Positions 7,736-17,182 of a stretch of DNA of 54,679 bases are shown one piece after another. The position numbers and the translations under genes were made by a program. Each line of letters begins with the position of its first letter. Within the stretch, counting starts at the first letter, position 1. Source of the DNA: Prevotella pectinovora (GTDB lineage Bacteria; Bacteroidota; Bacteroidia; Bacteroidales; Bacteroidaceae). Location: the NCBI RefSeq assembly GCF_000834015.1, contig NZ_JXQI01000076.1:1-54679 (forward strand). Reading direction: 5' to 3'. Below the pieces are notes generated by a model. The model searched no databases. It was not told the origin of the DNA and was given only the letters and a program-made list of their open reading frames with translations.

Positions 7736-8518
7736 CTATTCCGCCACCACACGTATCGTCATCGTGGTGGGATCGAAGCGGATGCCGCACTTGTCGATAA
7801 ACCGCGACAGGGTGCCGTCGGCGGCGAGGGCGGCGGTAGGTCCGGTGATGAGCCGCTCATGAGTCATCACCCACAGGTCGTCGGCAATCTGCAGGGCCAG
7901 TTCGAGGTCGTGTGTGGAGAGGAGTATCGTCTTGCCGTTGTCATGACACAGCGAACGGAGCATCTGCAGAGTCTCCACCTTGCTGCCATAGTCGAGAAAA
8001 GCCGTAGGCTCGTCGAGAAACACCACGCTGGTCTGCTGCGCCAGCGCCTTCGCCGTCATCATCTTCTGTCGCTCACCGTCGCTCAGTGTGCCAGCCATGC
8101 GTCCGGCAAGATGCTCTATGCCCACCATACGCAGGCTCTCGCCCACTATGCGCCTGTCGTCGTCGCTAAGGCGTCCGAAAAATCCCGTGTACGGGCTGCG
8201 CCCCATGGCAGCCATCTGAAACACGGTGAGGTTCTGCACCTGCGGCCGCTCCGTGAGCACCACTCCGATGAGCCTCGCCAGTTCCTGACGGGTGAACGAG
8301 TCAATCTCTCTCTCGCCGAGCATTATCTCTCCGCCGAGCTTAGGCTGGAAGGCGGAGATGGTGCGCAGCAGGGTGGACTTTCCCACTCCGTTGTCGCCAA
8401 TAAGACAAGTGAGGCGACCGGGATGCAGGGCAGCTTCAATACCCTGCATCACCACTCGCCTGTTTGTCGTCTTGCCATATCCGATCGTGAGATCGGAAAG
8501 TCGCAATATGTCTTTCAT
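7736..8518 (-). CDS. FecE/BtuD-type ABC transporter ATP-binding protein
   Basis: This 260-residue protein has the full ABC ATPase motif set: Walker A GDNGVGKST (41-49), a Q-loop region near LTERPQVQN, the signature LSDGERQ, Walker B VVFLDEPTAFLD and the H-loop STHD. It resembles cytoplasmic ATPases of iron-siderophore, heme or B12 importers (FecE/HmuV/BtuD class); the signature has Asp where LSGGQ is usual, and this class often varies there. It lies 47 bases downstream of asd on the same strand and is probably co-transcribed with it. No permease or binding-protein gene is adjacent, so the partner must be elsewhere and the substrate cannot be read from context. Confidence 0.85.
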   Translation of the reverse strand: MKDILRLSDLTIGYGKTTNRRVVMQGIEAALHPGRLTCLIGDNGVGKSTLLRTISAFQPKLGGEIMLGEREIDSFTRQELARLIGVVLTERPQVQNLTVFQMAAMGRSPYTGFFGRLSDDDRRIVGESLRMVGIEHLAGRMAGTLSDGERQKMMTAKALAQQTSVVFLDEPTAFLDYGSKVETLQMLRSLCHDNGKTILLSTHDLELALQIADDLWVMTHERLITGPTAALAADGTLSRFIDKCGIRFDPTTMTIRVVAE

Positions 8519-8565
8519 TTCAATTCCTTTTCAGAATCAGTTGTTTCTGCAAGCAGGCGCGCCCA

Positions 8566-9579
8566 TTACTTCACGTCGCCCACCTTGATGAGATATTCGG
8601 CAATCTGAACAGCGTTCAGTGCGGCACCCTTGCGAATCTGGTCGCCGGTGAGCCACAGCGTGTTGCCGTTGTCGTCGGCAAGATCCTTGCGCACACGGCC
8701 CACATACACATCGTCGTGGCCGGCACTCTCCAGAGGCATCGGATATACATAGTTCTGAGGGTCGTCTTCGAGGGTTACTCCCGGCGCTGCCTTCAGTGCC
8801 TGGCGGATTTCCTCCACGGTGAGCGGACGCTCCGTCTCGAACCACACGCTCTCTGAATGTGAGCGCAATGACGACACGCGCACACAGGTAGCACTCGTGC
8901 GTACATCGGAGTGCATTATCTTGCGTGTCTCGTTATACATCTTCATCTCCTCCTTGGTATAGTCGTTGGGAGTCATCTTGTCTATCTGCGGAATCACGTT
9001 ATAGGCAAGCTGATGAGGGAATTTCTCCACGTGTGTGGTGCTGCCCGTCTCCAGGATGTCCCTGTATTGCTGCTCCAGCTCCGCCATGGCAGCCGCTCCT
9101 GCTCCCGAAGCGCTCTGGTATGAGGCGATGTGTATCTTTCTGATGTGACTCAGCTTGTCGATGGGGTTCAGCACCACCACCATCATTATCGTGGTGCAGT
9201 TGGGGTTGGCGATAATGCCGCGCGGACGCTTCAGGGCATCCTCGGCATTCACTTCAGGCACAACCAGAGGCACGTCGTCGCACATGCGGAAGGCACTGGA
9301 ATTGTCGATCATCACGCAACCGTATTTCGTTATGGTGCCGGCAAACTCTTCTGATGTGCTGCCGCCGGCCGAGGTGAAGGCGATGTCGATATCCTTGAAG
9401 TCATCGTTGTGCTGAAGAAGCTTCACCTCATATTCCTTGCCCTTGAAGGTGTATTTTCTGCCTGCCGAACGCTCAGAACCGAACAACACGAGGTCGTCCA
9501 TAGGGAAATCTCTCTCAGCAAGGATACGCAGGAACTCCTGCCCCACGGCACCGCTTGCGCCTACTATTGCTACTTTCAT
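8566..9579 (-). CDS. asd: Aspartate-semialdehyde dehydrogenase
   Basis: The enzyme reduces aspartyl phosphate to aspartate semialdehyde with NADPH, the branch point to lysine/diaminopimelate, threonine and methionine. The 337-residue protein begins with the nucleotide-binding motif [17 protein letters not shown]. The active-site Cys is C128 in NPNCTTI, and the later segment [18 protein letters not shown] is typical of the family. Length is normal. It is divergent from the antiporter at 9714 across a 134-base gap and is followed by the ABC ATPase gene. Confidence 0.96.
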   Translation of the reverse strand: MKVAIVGASGAVGQEFLRILAERDFPMDDLVLFGSERSAGRKYTFKGKEYEVKLLQHNDDFKDIDIAFTSAGGSTSEEFAGTITKYGCVMIDNSSAFRMCDDVPLVVPEVNAEDALKRPRGIIANPNCTTIMMVVVLNPIDKLSHIRKIHIASYQSASGAGAAAMAELEQQYRDILETGSTTHVEKFPHQLAYNVIPQIDKMTPNDYTKEEMKMYNETRKIMHSDVRTSATCVRVSSLRSHSESVWFETERPLTVEEIRQALKAAPGVTLEDDPQNYVYPMPLESAGHDDVYVGRVRKDLADDNGNTLWLTGDQIRKGAALNAVQIAEYLIKVGDVK

Positions 9580-9636
9580 ATCTACTTTTTAATTTGATTT
9601 GTGTTTAATAATCGCACGTTTATCTTAATTATTATT

Positions 9637-9645
9637 GCAAAATTA
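9637..9645 (-). promoter_or_regulatory. Candidate -7 element of asd
   Basis: On the minus strand this reads TAATTTTGC, matching TAnnTTTG, about 60 bases before the asd start. A good TTTG at the -33 position is not obvious. Confidence 0.4.
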
Positions 9646-9713
9646 CAACTTTCGATGTACATCTCGCCAATTCTAACATTTTTTTTGCACCTTTGCATTA
9701 AATTTAGTGCATT

Positions 9714-11858
9714 ATGATACCGGATACTTTCAATTACCTGCCTATTACAGACCCGACGATGATTTTCTTCGTCGTGCTCTTCATAATCCTCGCGGCACCT
9801 ATCGTGATGGGGAAACTGCGCATTCCGCACATCGTGGGAATGGTGCTCGCAGGTGTGGTAGTGGGCAAATACGGTCTGAACATTCTGGAGCGCGACAGCA
9901 GCTTCGAACTGTTCGGGAAGGTAGGACTTTACTATATCATGTTTCTCGCCGGACTGGAGATGGACATCGAGGGACTGAAGAGCAACGGCAAGAAGGTGGC
10001 GCTGTTCGGACTGCTCACCTTCCTGCTGCCTTTCGCACTGACCTACTGGGCGAGCAGCTCGCTGCTCAACTATAACCCCACGGCAACGCTGCTCATCAGC
10101 AGCATCATGGCATCAAACACGCTCATCGCCTACCCTATCGTATGCAAATACGGACTGCAACGTCATGTCAGCGTGACACTGTGTGTGGGGGCTTCGATGA
10201 TAGCCCTGACGCTGGCGCTGGTGGTGCTGGCAGCCATAGTGGGCTCGTTCGGCAGCGGCGCCGGAGTGGGATTCTGGTGCCTGTTCCTGCTGAAGATATT
10301 CCTGTTTGTGGCAGGCGGACTGATGCTGCTGCCGAGGATGGCACGATGGTTTCTGAGGCGGTATTCGGATGCCGTGGCGCAGTATATCTTCGTGATGGCG
10401 CTGATGTTCCTCAGTGCGGCGGTATCGGGGTTCATCGGACTGGAAGGCGTGTTCGGAGCGTTCTTCGCCGGACTGATTCTGAACCGCTACATACCCCACG
10501 TGTCACCGCTGATGAACAGACTGGAGTTCACGGGCAATGCGCTCTTCATACCATATTTCCTCATCGGAGTGGGAATGCTGATAAACGTGAGGGTGCTGTT
10601 CACGGGATGGCACACTGTTTTCGTGATATTCTGCATCATATTCTTCGGCACGCTGGGCAAAGGACTGGCGGCATACGTCATGAAGGGCGTGTTCAGGATG
10701 CCATGGTCTAACGGCAACATGATGTTCGGACTCACATCGTCGCATGCCGCCGGATCTATCGCCATCGTGATGGTGGGAATGAAACTGCAGACCACACCGG
10801 GCGAATATCTCGTTGACTCCGACATGCTCAACGCCGTGGTGATAATGATTCTCTTCACGTGTGTCTTCGGATCGATGATGACCGACAACGCCTCGCAGAA
10901 GATAACGCTGACCGAGGGACTGGCGTCTGAAAGCGAAGGGAAGAACGACGACGAGAAGATTCTCGTGCCGCTGAGATCGGGCGGACAGATAGAGACGCTG
11001 ATGAGCATGGCGCTCATGATGCACAACAACAAGCTGAACCGCGGACTGATAGGTCTCAACGTGGTGTATGACGACGAGAACAGCCAGAAATTCCAGGCGC
11101 TCGGAAAGCGCACACTGGAGGAAGCGGCGAAGATGGCAAGTGCCGTAGACGTGAGGATGCTCACGCAGAGCCGGCTCGCAACAAACATCACAAACGGCAT
11201 CATACACGCCTTCAAGGAGTATGACGCATCGGAAATAATAATGGGACTGCACGAGAAGAAGACCGACGGCGACAAGTTCTGGGGGATATTCACACCAGAC
11301 CTCGTGAACCAGCTGAACAGGCAGATTATACTATGCCGGTGCAACAGGCCGCTGAACACGCTGAGGAGGATTCTTGTGGCGGTGCCGTCGAGAGTGGAGT
11401 TCGAACAGGGTTTCTACCGCTGGATAGAGAGGCTGGCGAGACTGGCTGAAAACCTCAGCTGCCGGATAATATTCCACGGAAGGATAGAATCGACATCGCT
11501 CATCAATGAATATATACGCAACCAGCACCCGGGAGTGAGGGCAGAATATGTATTGATGGAACACTGGAAGGAATTCACACAGCTGGCGCAGCAGATGAGC
11601 AGCGACCACATGCTCGTGGTGATTTCGGCAAGACAGGGCACGGTGTCATACAAACCGGTGTTCGAACGGCTGCCGCTGGAGCTATACCGACACTACCACG
11701 AGCATAACCTGATGGTGGTGTTCCCCGACCAGAACGGACAGTCGCCTGAGGACATGACATTCACGGCGCCACAGCATCACTCCGTTGACAGCGCTTACTC
11801 TTCGATAGTAAACTGGGTGATGAAGAAGATAGACAAAGGACGCTCCGACGCATCATGA
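9714..11858 (+). CDS. Kef-type monovalent cation:proton antiporter with C-terminal USP-like region
   Basis: The 714-residue protein has a hydrophobic N-terminal half (about residues 15-400) with some 12 membrane segments of the CPA2 exchanger family, starting IPHIVGMVLAGVVVGKYGLN after the first helix. Features typical of CPA2 include GLEMDIEGLK and the GLEGVFGAFFAGLILNRYIP segment. The cytoplasmic half (about 420-700) looks like one or two universal-stress-protein folds (KILVPLRSGG..., RRILVAVPSR...) rather than a TrkA-N domain. It should exchange Na+ or K+ for H+ across the inner membrane. It is followed by lolD after 53 bases. Confidence 0.85.
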   Translation: MIPDTFNYLPITDPTMIFFVVLFIILAAPIVMGKLRIPHIVGMVLAGVVVGKYGLNILERDSSFELFGKVGLYYIMFLAGLEMDIEGLKSNGKKVALFGLLTFLLPFALTYWASSSLLNYNPTATLLISSIMASNTLIAYPIVCKYGLQRHVSVTLCVGASMIALTLALVVLAAIVGSFGSGAGVGFWCLFLLKIFLFVAGGLMLLPRMARWFLRRYSDAVAQYIFVMALMFLSAAVSGFIGLEGVFGAFFAGLILNRYIPHVSPLMNRLEFTGNALFIPYFLIGVGMLINVRVLFTGWHTVFVIFCIIFFGTLGKGLAAYVMKGVFRMPWSNGNMMFGLTSSHAAGSIAIVMVGMKLQTTPGEYLVDSDMLNAVVIMILFTCVFGSMMTDNASQKITLTEGLASESEGKNDDEKILVPLRSGGQIETLMSMALMMHNNKLNRGLIGLNVVYDDENSQKFQALGKRTLEEAAKMASAVDVRMLTQSRLATNITNGIIHAFKEYDASEIIMGLHEKKTDGDKFWGIFTPDLVNQLNRQIILCRCNRPLNTLRRILVAVPSRVEFEQGFYRWIERLARLAENLSCRIIFHGRIESTSLINEYIRNQHPGVRAEYVLMEHWKEFTQLAQQMSSDHMLVVISARQGTVSYKPVFERLPLELYRHYHEHNLMVVFPDQNGQSPEDMTFTAPQHHSVDSAYSSIVNWVMKKIDKGRSDAS

Positions 11859-11911
11859 CAAGCCACGGGAGGAAACGGAAGACAACAATAAACCGACAAT
11901 TATAACAGACA

Positions 11912-12685
11912 ATGATCGACATAAAGAATATCACAAAGAGCTTCGGCTCGCTACAGGTGCTCAAGGGCATCGACCTGCATATAGACAAAGGAGAGGTGGT
12001 GAGCATCGTGGGACCGAGCGGTGCGGGAAAGTCCACACTGCTCCAGATAATCGGTACGCTCGACTCGCCTGACAGCGGGGAGATAATGATTGACGGAGTG
12101 GACGTGAGAAGACTGAACCAGAAGAAGCTCTCCGACTTCCGCAACAGAAACATCGGCTTCGTGTTCCAGTTTCATCAGCTGCTGCCAGAATTCACGGCGC
12201 TTGAGAATATCATGATTCCTGCCTTCATAGCGGGAATGTCGAAAAGCGAGGCTAAGAAACGTGGCATGGAACTGCTGGACTTCATGGGACTCGCCGACCG
12301 CGCCAAGCATAAGCCCAACGAACTGTCGGGCGGAGAGAAGCAGCGTGTGGCAGTGGCAAGGGCTCTGGTGAACAACCCGGCTGTGGTGCTCGCCGATGAA
12401 CCGTCGGGAAGCCTCGACTCCAAGAACAAGGCGGAGCTGCATCAGCTCTTCTTCGACCTGCGCGACAAGACGGGACAGACTTTCATCATCGTGACCCACG
12501 ACGAACAGCTGGCAAGCATCACCGACCGCACGATAAAGATGAGGGACGGTATGCTGGAGAAGGAAACGGAACCGAAGGCATCACAGGATGCTGAAGCTGA
12601 CGCAGAAACGGAAATGCCGGCATCACAGAATTCAGGAACAGAAGTGAGAACGGATGCGGAAACGGGAAGCGAGTCAGGAAAGTAA
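11912..12685 (+). CDS. lolD: LolD-like lipoprotein-release ABC ATPase with acidic C-terminal tail
   Basis: This ABC ATPase is of the MacB/LolD class, which powers release of outer-membrane lipoproteins from the inner membrane. Walker [10 protein letters not shown] is at 34-42, the signature is [19 protein letters not shown], Walker B is [13 protein letters not shown] and the switch is VTHD. The core ends near residue 222. About 35 extra residues follow, rich in Glu, Asp, Ala, Ser and Thr and lacking hydrophobic character, which is unusual for LolD (normally about 220-230 residues). LolC/E-type permeases are not adjacent; cvfB follows after 27 bases. Confidence 0.85.
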   Translation: MIDIKNITKSFGSLQVLKGIDLHIDKGEVVSIVGPSGAGKSTLLQIIGTLDSPDSGEIMIDGVDVRRLNQKKLSDFRNRNIGFVFQFHQLLPEFTALENIMIPAFIAGMSKSEAKKRGMELLDFMGLADRAKHKPNELSGGEKQRVAVARALVNNPAVVLADEPSGSLDSKNKAELHQLFFDLRDKTGQTFIIVTHDEQLASITDRTIKMRDGMLEKETEPKASQDAEADAETEMPASQNSGTEVRTDAETGSESGK

Positions 12686-12712
12686 ACGAAAAAGAAGAAA
12701 AAGCGACAAACT

Positions 12713-13561
12713 ATGAAAGGAATAAAATTAGGCGAAATGAACACCATGAAGGTGGTGAAGGAAGTGGACTTCGGCATGTATCTCGACGGTGGCGACGAGG
12801 GTGAAATCCTGTTGCCAACACGCTACGTGCCGGAGGGCTGCAAACCGGGCGACACTCTCGACGTGTTCGTATATCTCGACCAGGACGAGCGTCCCGTAGC
12901 CACCACGCTGACACCGAAGGCGATGGTGGGTGAGTTTGCTTACCTCGAAGTGGCTTGGACAAACCAGTTCGGAGCATTTCTCGACTGGGGACTGATGAAG
13001 GACCTCTTCTGCCCCTTCCGCGAACAGAAGATGAAGATGGTGAGGGGCAACTCGTATATCGTACACATACACCTCGACAAGGAGAGCTACCGCATCATGG
13101 CTTCGGCAAAGGTGGAGCGCTATCTCAGCGAGGAGACTCCCGACTACAGACACGGACAGGAGGTGGACCTGCTGGTATGGCAGAAGACGGATCTGGGATT
13201 CAAGGTGATTATAGACAACAAATACGGCGGACTGGTATACAAGGACCAGATATTCAAATATATCCACACCGGCGACCGCATGAAGGGATATATCGGCACC
13301 GTGCGTCCTGACGGCAAGATCGACGTTACGCTGCAGCCAACGGGAAAGAAGCTTTCGAGAGAATTTTCCGACGCCCTGCTCGACTACCTCAAGGAGAACA
13401 ACGGCTACTGCAACCTTGGCGACAAGAGCAACGCAGAAGATATCTACGACCGCTTCCAGGTGAGCAAGAAGACTTTCAAGAAGGCTATAGGCGACTTGTA
13501 TAAGCGCCATATCATAACGCTGGAAGAGGGCGGCATGGGTATCGTATTGGTGGAGAAATAG
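12713..13561 (+). CDS. cvfB: CvfB-like S1-domain RNA-binding protein
   Basis: The 282-residue protein has the CvfB layout: consecutive S1-type OB folds (the first near GEMNTMKVVKEVDFGMYLDG, the second containing TNQFGAFLDWGL, the third ending GYIGTVRPDGKIDVTLQP) and a C-terminal winged-helix domain (IYDRFQVSKKTFKKAIGDLY). Members of this family bind RNA and affect virulence-factor expression in Firmicutes; the role in Bacteroidota is not known to me. The first ATG was kept because the S1 strand starts at once, although M10 or M12 are possible. It is the last gene of a probable antiporter-lolD-cvfB unit, before a strong hairpin. Confidence 0.88.
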   Translation: MKGIKLGEMNTMKVVKEVDFGMYLDGGDEGEILLPTRYVPEGCKPGDTLDVFVYLDQDERPVATTLTPKAMVGEFAYLEVAWTNQFGAFLDWGLMKDLFCPFREQKMKMVRGNSYIVHIHLDKESYRIMASAKVERYLSEETPDYRHGQEVDLLVWQKTDLGFKVIIDNKYGGLVYKDQIFKYIHTGDRMKGYIGTVRPDGKIDVTLQPTGKKLSREFSDALLDYLKENNGYCNLGDKSNAEDIYDRFQVSKKTFKKAIGDLYKRHIITLEEGGMGIVLVEK

Positions 13562-13607
13562 AGGGATAACCGACTGGAACGACACTACGATAAGGATTAC
13601 CGCGAAA

Positions 13608-13670
13608 TCCCCCACAGCGTGGGGAACAACACCCCCTAATGTGGGGTTTCATTCCCCACGCTGTGGGGGA
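13608..13670. repeat. Long inverted repeat after cvfB, probable terminator
   Basis: TCCCCCACAGCGTGGGGAA (13608-13626) and TTCCCCACGCTGTGGGGGA (13652-13670) are perfect 19-base complements. Each arm is itself semi-palindromic (CCCCAC...GTGGGG), and the 25-base loop has another CCCC...GGGG pair, so alternative folds exist. There is no long U-run. It may end cvfB transcription or be a REP-like element. Confidence 0.65.
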
Positions 13671-13716
13671 AAATCCGGACATATATTTCTGTCGGCGTAA
13701 TTGTATGGATAATGGA

Positions 13717-13911
13717 TTTAACCCAAATCGGTCATTAGGACGTTTAAAGTGTAATTTTAATAACTGCTTGCAGTCTTTTGTTTTTTATAAGGTGTCTTTT
13801 GCTTGTTTTTAATTCGCAATAGCTCGCTATTACTCATTAAAAGCCAAACAAAATCCACTCTTCTAAAATAACAAAATCCAAGCAAGCCCTAATAACCGAT
13901 TTGGGTTTAAA
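13717..13911 (+). repeat. MITE-like element, copy A (~195 bp)
   Basis: The ends are inverted repeats: TTTAACCCAAATCGGTCATT on the left and, at the right, CCGATTTGGGTTTAAA, extending about 24 bases with two or three mismatches. The interior carries AACTGCTTGCAGTCTTTTG, a central AATAGCTCGCTATT hairpin and AAATCCACTCTTCTAAAA. Full copies lie at 24105-24297 (inverted) and 24830-25022 (same orientation). No gene lies inside. No clear target-site duplication is visible. Confidence 0.85.
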
Positions 13912-13955
13912 ACGAAACGGCCATCAGGACATTCAATGTAGTATTTTTATCCCTA
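13912..13955 (+). repeat. Degenerate second MITE-like end next to copy A
   Basis: Right after copy A, GAAACGGCCATCAGGACATTCAATGTAGTATTTTTAT resembles the reverse complement of the fragment at 54218-54288 (GAAACGGTCATTAGGCCGTTC, then AATGGTAGTATTTTAT). It looks like an older, partly decayed end lying in tandem. Confidence 0.5.
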
Positions 13956-13959
13956 ATGA

Positions 13960-14003
13960 ACTAAAAAGCCTGGGTTATCGCAAGCGGTGCGATTCCCAGG
14001 CTT
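13960..14003 (-). terminator. Terminator of asnS
   Basis: AAGCCTGGGTTATCGC (from 13967) pairs with GCGATTCCCAGGCTT (13989-14003) with one bulge. On the minus strand the stem is followed by TTTTTAG. It lies 40 bases past the asnS stop. Confidence 0.8.
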
Positions 14004-14043
14004 CATTATTAATAGTCTTAAAGAAAAGTATGTACGTTGTCGA

Positions 14044-15462
14044 TTAGAACTCTGCCGTCTTAGGTGTCCTTGGGAAAGGAATCACGTCGCGGATGTTCTG
14101 CATACCTGTGACGAAGAGGATGAGACGCTCGAAACCGAGTCCGAAACCACCGTGAGGACATGTTCCGTACTTACGTGTGTCGAGATACCACCACATATCC
14201 TTCATCGGGATATGGCGCTCATTGATTTCTGCCGTCAGCTTCTCAAGGCTCTCCTCACGTACGGAACCGCCGATAATCTCGCCGATCTGCGGGAAGAGAA
14301 CGTCGGTGCCCTGAACGGTCTGGCCGCTCTTGCCGCCGAATCCAGACTCCTCATCGTCTATCTTCATATAGAATGCCTTGATAGCCTTAGGATAGTTTGT
14401 CATGATGACAGGCTTCTTGAAGTATTCCTCCACGAGGTAGCGCTCATGCTCAGAAGCGAGGTCGTCGCCCCACTCACATGGGAACTCGAACTTTCTGCCC
14501 TTGGCGATGGCGTCCTGCAGAATCTTGATACCCTCGGTGTATGGCAGACGTACGAAGTCTGACTCGAGAACGCCCTTCAGACGCTCGATGAGTCCCTTGT
14601 CTATCATCTTGTTGAGGAACTCCAGGTCGTCCTGACAATGCTCAAGAGCCCAGCGGATACAATATTTGATGAAGTCTTCCTCAAGGTCCATCAGGTCGGT
14701 GAGGTCGATGAATGCCACCTCCGGCTCCACCATCCAGAACTCTGCAAGGTGGCGTGGGGTGTTGGAATTCTCTGCACGGAAGGTAGGACCGAAGGTATAG
14801 ATAGCGCCGAGAGCCGTTGCTCCAAGCTCACCCTCGAGCTGTCCGCTCACCGTAAGCGATGTCTGCTTTCCGAAGAAGTCGTCATCATACTTTATCTTGC
14901 CGTCCTCGTCCTTCTTCAGGTCGTAGAGGTTCTTTGTGGTAACCTGGAACATCTGTCCGGCTCCCTCGCAGTCGCTCGCCGTGATGATAGGAGAATGGAA
15001 ATAGAAGAATCCATGCTCATGGAAATATGTGTGTATAGCCATCGCCATGTTATGACGGATGCGCATCACGGCACCGAAAGTGTTGGTACGCAGACGCATG
15101 TGGGCATACTGACGCATATACTCGAAGCTCTGTCCCTTCTTCTGCATCGGATAGTCGCTGCCGCAAAGACCATACACCTCGAGGCTCTCACACTGGATCT
15201 CTACCGTCTGACCGGCACCCTGGCTCTCAACGAGAACACCGGTGGCGCTGATGCACGAACCTGTGGTGATCTGCTTGAGCATCTCGGCATCAAACTTTGA
15301 TGGGTCTACTACAACCTGTATATTCTTTATCGTAGAACCGTCGTTAAGGGCGATGAAGTCTACAGCCTTGCTGCTGCGGTGTGTCCTAACCCAGCCTTTC
15401 ACGTTGACCGTTGAACCGAAATCGGTGAGCTTCAACGCGTCAACAACTTTTGTTCTTTTCAT
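14044..15462 (-). CDS. asnS: Asparagine--tRNA ligase
   Basis: This class II aminoacyl-tRNA synthetase charges tRNA-Asn in the cytoplasm. An N-terminal OB-fold anticodon-binding domain ([20 protein letters not shown]) is followed by the catalytic core with motif 2 near [20 protein letters not shown] and motif 3 [15 protein letters not shown] close to the C-terminus. [15 protein letters not shown] marks the Asn rather than Asp enzyme. I start at the ATG giving [10 protein letters not shown]; the longer frame to 15519 adds 19 residues without family similarity. The length of 472 residues is normal. Confidence 0.96.
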   Translation of the reverse strand: MKRTKVVDALKLTDFGSTVNVKGWVRTHRSSKAVDFIALNDGSTIKNIQVVVDPSKFDAEMLKQITTGSCISATGVLVESQGAGQTVEIQCESLEVYGLCGSDYPMQKKGQSFEYMRQYAHMRLRTNTFGAVMRIRHNMAMAIHTYFHEHGFFYFHSPIITASDCEGAGQMFQVTTKNLYDLKKDEDGKIKYDDDFFGKQTSLTVSGQLEGELGATALGAIYTFGPTFRAENSNTPRHLAEFWMVEPEVAFIDLTDLMDLEEDFIKYCIRWALEHCQDDLEFLNKMIDKGLIERLKGVLESDFVRLPYTEGIKILQDAIAKGRKFEFPCEWGDDLASEHERYLVEEYFKKPVIMTNYPKAIKAFYMKIDDEESGFGGKSGQTVQGTDVLFPQIGEIIGGSVREESLEKLTAEINERHIPMKDMWWYLDTRKYGTCPHGGFGLGFERLILFVTGMQNIRDVIPFPRTPKTAEF

Positions 15463-15589
15463 ATTGAGTTGATTTCTTGTTGTTTTGCTATTCTTTGTCA
15501 CAGCTGCCGGATGTGACAATCCGCCGCTGTGAAGAAAAACTCAGAAAGCCCAGAGTCCTTCTCTGAGCCTTCCTTATAGTTGTATTCGA

Positions 15590-17119
15590 TTATTCGAACG
15601 CTCCCATGCGCAGCATGTCAACCTCCTTCTCGGTGAGGAAGCGCCAGTCGCCACGACGCAGGTTCTTCTTTGTGAGTCCAGCAAACTGCACGCGGTCGAG
15701 CTTCACCACTCTATAGCCGAGGCTTTCGAAGATACGGCGCACGATACGGTTGCGGCCGCTATGGATCTCGATGCCCACCTGGCTCTTGTCTGTAGGATGA
15801 GCATACTCGATGGCGTCTGCATGCACCTCACCGTCGTCGAGAGTGATGCCCTCTGCAATCTGCTGCATGTCGTGGGCAGTGACGTTCTTGTCGAGGTATA
15901 CGTGGTAGACCTTCTTCTTCAAGAACTTAGGATGTGTGAGCTTGCTGGCGAGGTCGCCGTCGTTGGTGAGCAGAAGCACACCGGTGGTGTTTCTGTCGAG
16001 GCGTCCTACAGGATAGATACGCTCAGGACAAACGTTCTTCACGAGGTCCATCACAGTCTTGCGCTGCTGTGGGTCGTCGCTTGTTGTAACATAGTCCTTT
16101 GGCTTGTTGAGGAGCACGTAGACCTTCTTCTCGAGAGACACGTTCTGGTCGTGGAACTTGATCTCGTCGCTGCGCTTCACCTTTGTACCGAGCTCTGTGA
16201 CTACCTGTCCGTTGACGGTAACCACACCTGCCTGGATGAATGCGTCGGCCTCACGACGGCTGCAAACGCCGGCGTTGGCGAGGAACTTGTTCAGACGTAC
16301 CGGTGCATCCGGGTCTACGTTGACTTCCTTATATTCTATTCTCTTCTTGAGACTGTACTTTGCATTTGGATCGTAGTCGGCTGTGCGAGGACGATAGCCA
16401 CCCTGACGGTTGCCATAACCGCCCTGACCGCCACGCTGCTGATAGCCACCCTGACGGTTGCCATAACCGCCCTGACCGCCGCGCTGCTGATAACCGCCCT
16501 GACGGTTGCCATAACCGCCCTGACCGCCGCGCTGCTGATAACCGCCCTGACGGTTGCCATAACCGCCCTGACCGCCGCGCTGCTGATAACCGCCACGCTG
16601 CTGGTAGCCGCCGTTGTCGCCGTCCTGGTTGTAGCGAGGACGATAGCCGCCCTGACCGCCACGCTGCTGGTAGCCGCCGTTGTCGCCGTCCAGGTTGTAG
16701 CGAGGACGATAGCCGCCCTGACCGCCACGCTGCTGGTAGCCGCCGTTGTCGCCGCCCTGGTTGTAGCGAGGACGATAGCCGCCCTGACCGCCACGCTGCT
16801 GGTAGCCGCCGTTGTCGCCGCCCAGGTTGTAGCGAGGACGATAGCCGCCCTGACCGCCACGCTGCTGGTAGCCGCCGTTGTTGTCGTGCTGCAAACCTGC
16901 ACCGAAACCTTCCGGACGGAAGCCGCCGTCATTGTTGTTGTCATAGCTACGATTTGTGCTGTAGGCGCGCTGGGCTCCGCCGATACGAGGACGCATGGTA
17001 CGTCCGCCGTTGCTGCGATAGCCTCCACCTTGATAATCATTCGAGCGATAGCCCTCGCGGCCACCCCCGTTACTCTGTGCGGATGTGTTCTCCGTCTTGT
17101 TGTCGAATTCTTCTGCCAT
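15590..17119 (-). CDS. rluB: RluB-like 23S rRNA pseudouridine synthase with RGG-repeat N-terminus
   Basis: Residues 273-509 are a complete RsuA/RluB-type enzyme: an S4 RNA-binding domain (VRLNKFLANAGVCSRREADA at about 274-293) and the catalytic domain with GRLDRNTTG, Asp375 being the nucleophile. It should isomerise a uridine in 23S rRNA. The first 240 residues are low-complexity and Gly/Arg/Gln/Tyr-rich, with two repeat types: a 22-residue unit (NGGYQQRGGQGGYRPRYN plus four) about four times, and a 16-residue unit (GGYQQRGGQGGYGNRQ) four times. RGG-rich extensions occur on Bacteroidota RluB homologues and probably bind RNA. Typical RluB is about 250-290 residues, so the extension nearly doubles it. 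The 5' end lies 63 bases from the purB stop. Confidence 0.93.
   Translation of the reverse strand: MAEEFDNKTENTSAQSNGGGREGYRSNDYQGGGYRSNGGRTMRPRIGGAQRAYSTNRSYDNNNDGGFRPEGFGAGLQHDNNGGYQQRGGQGGYRPRYNLGGDNGGYQQRGGQGGYRPRYNQGGDNGGYQQRGGQGGYRPRYNLDGDNGGYQQRGGQGGYRPRYNQDGDNGGYQQRGGYQQRGGQGGYGNRQGGYQQRGGQGGYGNRQGGYQQRGGQGGYGNRQGGYQQRGGQGGYGNRQGGYRPRTADYDPNAKYSLKKRIEYKEVNVDPDAPVRLNKFLANAGVCSRREADAFIQAGVVTVNGQVVTELGTKVKRSDEIKFHDQNVSLEKKVYVLLNKPKDYVTTSDDPQQRKTVMDLVKNVCPERIYPVGRLDRNTTGVLLLTNDGDLASKLTHPKFLKKKVYHVYLDKNVTAHDMQQIAEGITLDDGEVHADAIEYAHPTDKSQVGIEIHSGRNRIVRRIFESLGYRVVKLDRVQFAGLTKKNLRRGDWRFLTEKEVDMLRMGAFE
16400..16879 (-). repeat. In-frame tandem repeats inside rluB (66-bp and 48-bp units)
   Basis: The DNA coding for residues 81-240 consists of near-identical 66-bp units followed by near-identical 48-bp units. 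Adjacent units differ at only a few bases, as expected for recent expansion by slippage or unequal recombination. All unit lengths are multiples of three, so copy-number change keeps the frame. Confidence 0.9.
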
Positions 17120-17182
17120 AATAATTAATAGTTGTTTGTTGAAATAGCCTCACGGCTGTAAATAAAAAGATATTGTTTATAA

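Noticed and set aside
15761..17128. 455-codon frame antisense to rluB
   Set aside because: Its repetitive Ala/Leu/Val sequence is the complement of the RGG repeat array; the sense strand carries the S4 domain and catalytic motif.
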